Positions 59,932 to 64,000 of a stretch of DNA of 64,000 bases are shown one piece after another. Position 1 is the first letter of the stretch; the number at the start of each line of letters is the position of its first letter. This DNA is from Podospora pseudoanserina (taxonomy: Eukaryota > Ascomycota > Sordariomycetes > Sordariales > Podosporaceae), in the NCBI RefSeq assembly GCF_035222485.1, contig NC_085925.1:3534001-3598000 (forward strand), written 5' to 3'. A program made the position numbers and the translations under genes. The notes under the pieces were generated by a model that made no database searches, was not told the origin of the DNA, and saw only the letters and a list, made by a program, of their open reading frames with translations.

Positions 59932-62900
59932 TCAACTTTCTCCCGTCGGCCCAGCCCTCACCACCTCCCCCTTGTCCAACACAACCTCCCAATCCGCCCC
60001 CTCCACCGCCTCCGCCTTGTGCGCAATCGTAATGACGGTAGAATACCTCAGCTCCTCCCTCAACAATCGCTGGATATACCTCGCCGTCTCCCCGTCAATA
60101 CTCGCCGTCGCCTCATCCATAATCACCACCGGGCTCCTCCTCAAAATCGCCCTCCCCAACCCCACCAGCTGCCTCTGCCCCTGAGACAAATTCTTTCCCC
60201 CTCCATCCACCGGACTGTCGAGCGTGAAATCCCCCGACATCCCCAGCACCCGTTGCAACACATCCGCTCTTTCGGTCTCCCCTCTCTCGTCAAGCGGGTC
60301 GAGATTATCCCTTAGTGTACCGGCGAACAGAACCGGGTCTTGGGCGACAAATGTGATGTTCTTTCTCAGCGCGTGTTTGTCAACGTCCGCAAGGTTGACG
60401 TTGCCAATGCGGATTGACCCCCCTGTACCCGCGTCGGGGTGTAATGTCCCCAGTAGACTCAATGCCAGTGTACTCTTTCCTGACCCAGTGCGACCAGTAA
60501 CAGCCACGTTGCGAGTGCCGCCTGGAATGGCAAAGGTGACATTCTTGAGCACGGGTTCAAACTCTGGCGCGTACCGCAAAGTAACATTGTCGAATACAAT
60601 AGCATCCCCATACAAAGGCCAGGCAGCTGGCGGTTTGAAGCTCCCCTTGGGTTCCTGCTCCAGACTCAGCAGCTCAACGATGCGCTCGACGCTGACAAAC
60701 TGCATCTGCAGCTCGCCATACCGACGACAGAGGCTGTGAGTCGACCTGACAAAGTTCGCCGCCGAAGCAAGAACAAACCCGACGGTACCACCCGAGAGAC
60801 CCGAGAGGACGGCCGTGAGGGTCAACGCAAAGGTGGTGAAGGCGGAGAGCAAATCGAAGCGGTACTGAAGCCAGCTTTGTAACGACCAATAAAAGTGGTC
60901 CATTCGCTGGAAGGAGTCGGTGGTGAAAACGATGCGGTTTTGGTAGTGTGGCTGGGCCCGGAAGGCGCGAACCGTCGCGAGCCCTTCGAGGAGCGTGCCA
61001 AAGTTGGACATCAGCGGTGATAACGACACCGTCTCGAGTCTTCGCAATGACTGAGAGGTGGGGAGGAAGCTGTCAAAAATCCAGAAGAAGATGCCTGTCA
61101 TGATGACGCTAATAACAAGGAATGACGGCGTGATGGTGGCAATCACAGTGATGGCAGACAGCCAGGCAAACGTGGACCATGTCACAGTCTGCAGCAATAC
61201 GGCCACGCTTCCATCAACGGTGCCCATGTCAGACGTGAGCCTGTTCATCAACCTCCCCACTGGGGTGACGTCGTAGAACCGGAAGGTGGCGTTGGAGACG
61301 CGCTGCATGGTCTCGCGGAACAGGTTCTTGCCAGCTTCGTAGATGATGCCCACGAGGGCAATATCAGAGCACGTTACCGTAAACACCTGGATGAGGGAGA
61401 GCACCAGGAGGCCGACAGCCCAGGGCATCACGTTGTCGGCTGGCGAGGGTAGATAACGACTCAAGTCAAGCCAGCTCTTCAAGCCACCAACTCGAGATTG
61501 CTGGAAGACGTGTTGAGAGAAGACTGCTTGTTGAAGATCGTCTGGGTGACCGCTCAGCCCAAGAGCATGTAGGCGGTGAGCATTCGCCGGCTTGTCATCG
61601 TATCCCTCACCCCATTCCTTGAGGAACCAAAAGTAGCCAACCTTGGCAGCCCTAAACGCAATAAAGAAACCGATCATGGTAAACCACCAGGCAATCCTGC
61701 CAGCCTTGATGTATCGCCAATACACTGATACCAACACGCCGCCATGTACGCGGTGTTCGTCCTGGATAAACTTGTCGGGCACTGGCTCTTCCCCCTCTCC
61801 CCCATTGTCGGCGGGAGCAGCCTCCTGTTCTTGAGTAGCAGCCAGGGCAGCCAGGTGTTCGAGCTCTCTTTCATTATTCTCCAGCTCCGCCATGCTGTAC
61901 GTTTGAACTTTCCCACCCTCGACAACCTCAATGACTTGGTAGGCGTAGCGTTTGACGATATCCACTCGATGAGTTACAAACACGATCAGCCGTCCAGCTG
62001 TCAGAGGGGCTTGCCTGTTGGCAAAGAGATTCTGCAGAATGCTCGTTGCCGTCTGGTGATCCAATGCCGCAATGGGATCATCCAGCAGCAAGATACGAGC
62101 GCGACTGTAAAGAGCCCTGGCCAAAGCCACGCGAGCCCTCTGTCCACCAGACAGGCCCACCCCGTTCTCGCCAATCAGCGTGAGGTCCTTGGACTTGAAC
62201 TTGTCAAGGTCATCCCGCAGGCAACAAGCATCGATGACCTGATCAAACCGCGCCTTGTCGTAGACCGAGCAGAACAAAATATTGTCCCTGATACTCATGC
62301 TCTCCAACCATGGTGATTGGGCACAATAGGCAATAACCTCCTTGGGCACCCTTCTCTCACCGCCATGTTGATCCAGCTCACCTAAAACCGCCTGAAGAAG
62401 TGCCGTCTTGCCGATACCAACTCTCCCGCAGACCATGGTCAAACCGGCTTTGCACGAAAGCGTGACATCTTTGAGGACCTCCTTCGTCGCCCCAGGCCAT
62501 GAGAACGACGCCCTCTCCACTGCAATCTCCAGTTTTCCAAGAGGACCATCCGACCCTTCCCCACCTTGCCCGTCCCAGTCATCATTCTCCCTGTCTGGCT
62601 CCGTCATAAACTTCTCGATTCTTTGCATCGACACCCTGGCATTAAGCAACGTCTGGAACATTTGCGGCATCTCCCGCAGACTACTTTCTAACATTCCAAA
62701 CAGATCCAGCGCCGGAAACGCGATATCCACGGTCAAAGGTTTCTTGGAGATGAGTGTGTAAGCCAAAAAGGCCGCCAAAGGAAACAAGAAGCCGACCAGC
62801 GAGTTGATCGTCTTGATGAAGAGAGAGACAATGTTGGCCGTGGCTCTCTTGACCAGCTCGGCCCTCCTGCTGTCCATGATCTGTTCCAACCAGGCGTCCT

Positions 62901-64000
62901 GCCAGTCATACCAGCGTAAATGTCTGATGGACTCGACAAATTGCGAGGTTCTTTGAAGCTTGACGTCCGTGATTGACCGGCGAGCTCTCTCAATGTTGAC
63001 AAAGACCTTCATAAGGAGAACGTTGACGGCCATACCGAGTAGAATAACAAGGGCACCGGATAGCGCGGCGGGTCCAAGTATCTTCCAAATAAGGTAGACC
63101 GAGAACAAAAAGTTGAACGGCTTGGTAAAGATATCGGGTACCTCCCAGAAGCGCTGTGCCACGTCGTATACGTCGCTGCGCAAGATATTCATGATCTTGC
63201 CGGTCGAGGAGGGAGAGTCGTCGGGTTTGGTCTTGATCGTTCTGAGTTGAGGAATGAAGGGCTTGATGGTCTGGTAATGGTGATGGAACCATGCCGCGAG
63301 CCGCTGGTATCGGGTTGGCTCTACTTTATCGGCGTCTTCGCTGTGCCTAGACTCACTGTCTGTAAGTGTGGTTTCCGAGGAGATGCCATCGGACGGAGAT
63401 TCGGGCTGAGCCTGGGAGGCGCCCTCGATGGAGTCGGTACCGCCACCGGGAAAAGTGAAGGCCTTCCGACGAAGCGTCTTTTCGTATATCATGGTGATCA
63501 TCTCTCCACGAGAGCGCTCGTAGTTGCGACGGCAGAACCAAATACTAAAGACAGACGACTGTGCCTTAACTAGCCTCCCAAACAGCGTGAGGCCCGCATA
63601 GATCATCGCGGTTCGTTTATCCGGCGGGCTGGACGACAGTGCACCGAGCAACTGTTTCAGCAGAACAGGCTCGATCAGCTCCACCGTGCATTCGAGTACT
63701 CCCAGACATGTCGTGATCACGAGGTCGAGGCCGTTCGCCTTTAGCAGACGGACGAGAACAGTGCCAGTGAGCTCTCGAAAGAGCGTGTGTAATCTTCCAT
63801 GTTGAAACTCAAGGGCAAGAAACCACACGTCATCGTCGTTCAGTTGCCGGCTGTACCCGACCTTCATCAATGGGCTTAACCACGACACAGTCATCCACTG
63901 CCAGGCTGTGATGAGATCTTCGGGACTGCGAACATCAGAGTTTGGGGCTGTGAATGGCTTGCTGATTCCGGCACTTTCCGTGTAGGGTTCCCTCAACGGC
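59932..64000 (-). CDS. ABCC-type ABC transporter, N-terminus outside window
   Basis: The frame runs from the window edge to the stop at 59932 (about 1356 visible residues) with no intron. It is an MRP/Ycf1/Ybt1-type (ABCC) full transporter, missing only the N-terminal TMD0 region beyond the edge. Order seen: first membrane domain (63.9-62.6 kb) with a Ser-rich insert near 63.4 kb, first nucleotide-binding domain (Walker A GRVGIGKTALL at about 62,410-62,440, signature LSGGQRARVALARAL, Walker B ILLLDDPIAALD with the Asp that replaces the catalytic Glu in ABCC NBD1), second membrane domain (61.7-60.8 kb) and second nucleotide-binding domain (GRTGSGKSTLALSLLG at about 60,470-60,500, LSQGQRQLVGLGRA, VVIMDEATASIDGE). 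Substrates of such pumps include glutathione conjugates, bile acids and drugs; this one's is unknown. Confidence 0.92.
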   Translation of the reverse strand, partial: PLREPYTESAGISKPFTAPNSDVRSPEDLITAWQWMTVSWLSPLMKVGYSRQLNDDDVWFLALEFQHGRLHTLFRELTGTVLVRLLKANGLDLVITTCLGVLECTVELIEPVLLKQLLGALSSSPPDKRTAMIYAGLTLFGRLVKAQSSVFSIWFCRRNYERSRGEMITMIYEKTLRRKAFTFPGGGTDSIEGASQAQPESPSDGISSETTLTDSESRHSEDADKVEPTRYQRLAAWFHHHYQTIKPFIPQLRTIKTKPDDSPSSTGKIMNILRSDVYDVAQRFWEVPDIFTKPFNFLFSVYLIWKILGPAALSGALVILLGMAVNVLLMKVFVNIERARRSITDVKLQRTSQFVESIRHLRWYDWQDAWLEQIMDSRRAELVKRATANIVSLFIKTINSLVGFLFPLAAFLAYTLISKKPLTVDIAFPALDLFGMLESSLREMPQMFQTLLNARVSMQRIEKFMTEPDRENDDWDGQGGEGSDGPLGKLEIAVERASFSWPGATKEVLKDVTLSCKAGLTMVCGRVGIGKTALLQAVLGELDQHGGERRVPKEVIAYCAQSPWLESMSIRDNILFCSVYDKARFDQVIDACCLRDDLDKFKSKDLTLIGENGVGLSGGQRARVALARALYSRARILLLDDPIAALDHQTATSILQNLFANRQAPLTAGRLIVFVTHRVDIVKRYAYQVIEVVEGGKVQTYSMAELENNERELEHLAALAATQEQEAAPADNGGEGEEPVPDKFIQDEHRVHGGVLVSVYWRYIKAGRIAWWFTMIGFFIAFRAAKVGYFWFLKEWGEGYDDKPANAHRLHALGLSGHPDDLQQAVFSQHVFQQSRVGGLKSWLDLSRYLPSPADNVMPWAVGLLVLSLIQVFTVTCSDIALVGIIYEAGKNLFRETMQRVSNATFRFYDVTPVGRLMNRLTSDMGTVDGSVAVLLQTVTWSTFAWLSAITVIATITPSFLVISVIMTGIFFWIFDSFLPTSQSLRRLETVSLSPLMSNFGTLLEGLATVRAFRAQPHYQNRIVFTTDSFQRMDHFYWSLQSWLQYRFDLLSAFTTFALTLTAVLSGLSGGTVGFVLASAANFVRSTHSLCRRYGELQMQFVSVERIVELLSLEQEPKGSFKPPAAWPLYGDAIVFDNVTLRYAPEFEPVLKNVTFAIPGGTRNVAVTGRTGSGKSTLALSLLGTLHPDAGTGGSIRIGNVNLADVDKHALRKNITFVAQDPVLFAGTLRDNLDPLDERGETERADVLQRVLGMSGDFTLDSPVDGGGKNLSQGQRQLVGLGRAILRRSPVVIMDEATASIDGETARYIQRLLREELRYSTVITIAHKAEAVEGADWEVVLDKGEVVRAGPTGES

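Overview
The window is nuclear DNA of a filamentous ascomycete, most likely a sordariomycete and probably a member of the Sordariales. This rests on short introns (about 50-75 bp) with CTAAC/CTGAC-type branch points, on clear orthologues of cot-1/NDR kinase, Tim54, SF3A2/Prp11, Def1, Ypk1/Gad8 and glucose-6-phosphate isomerase, and on typical fungal families (Zn2Cys6 factor, NmrA-like reductase, HeLo domain, GPI-anchored mucin). No virus-like element, LTR element, CRISPR array, rRNA gene or convincing tRNA gene was seen.

Layout. From 1 to 14.7 kb lie mostly conserved genes: a FAM192A/NIP30-type protein, tim54, cot-1, prp11/SF3A2, a His/Glu-rich secreted protein, then a tandem pair of a Zn2Cys6 regulator and an NmrA-like reductase whose upstream regions share the palindrome TTCGGCCGAA. 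From 15 to 31 kb the character changes. A kinase-ankyrin-membrane gene and a divergently placed HeLo/kinase-like gene are both degraded. Intact small genes follow (a Dap1/PGRMC-type haem protein, a small conserved protein, a DUF4291 protein, a 940-residue orphan). Then comes a diverged pair of paralogous short genes that both look broken. This block reads as an accessory island of decaying self/non-self-type genes. From 32 to 48.7 kb the conserved genes resume: a kelch membrane protein, a conserved protein of unknown role, DEF1, glucose-6-phosphate isomerase and the YPK1/gad8 kinase. From 50 to 64 kb lie a DUF7704-like membrane gene with a disturbed frame, a cytochrome P450, an inverted-repeat element of about 0.6 kb, a Thr/Pro-rich GPI-type surface mucin, a gene-poor stretch of about 3.2 kb, and an ABCC transporter cut by the right edge.

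How the genes relate. Two AGC kinases that control polarity, growth and membrane stress in fungi (cot-1 and ypk1) lie 41 kb apart without sign of direct linkage. The best-supported regulatory unit is the Zn2Cys6 factor plus the NmrA-like reductase. Exon coordinates given below were derived by hand from splice signals and reading-frame continuity; each spliced model closes in frame with the expected family C-terminus unless stated otherwise.
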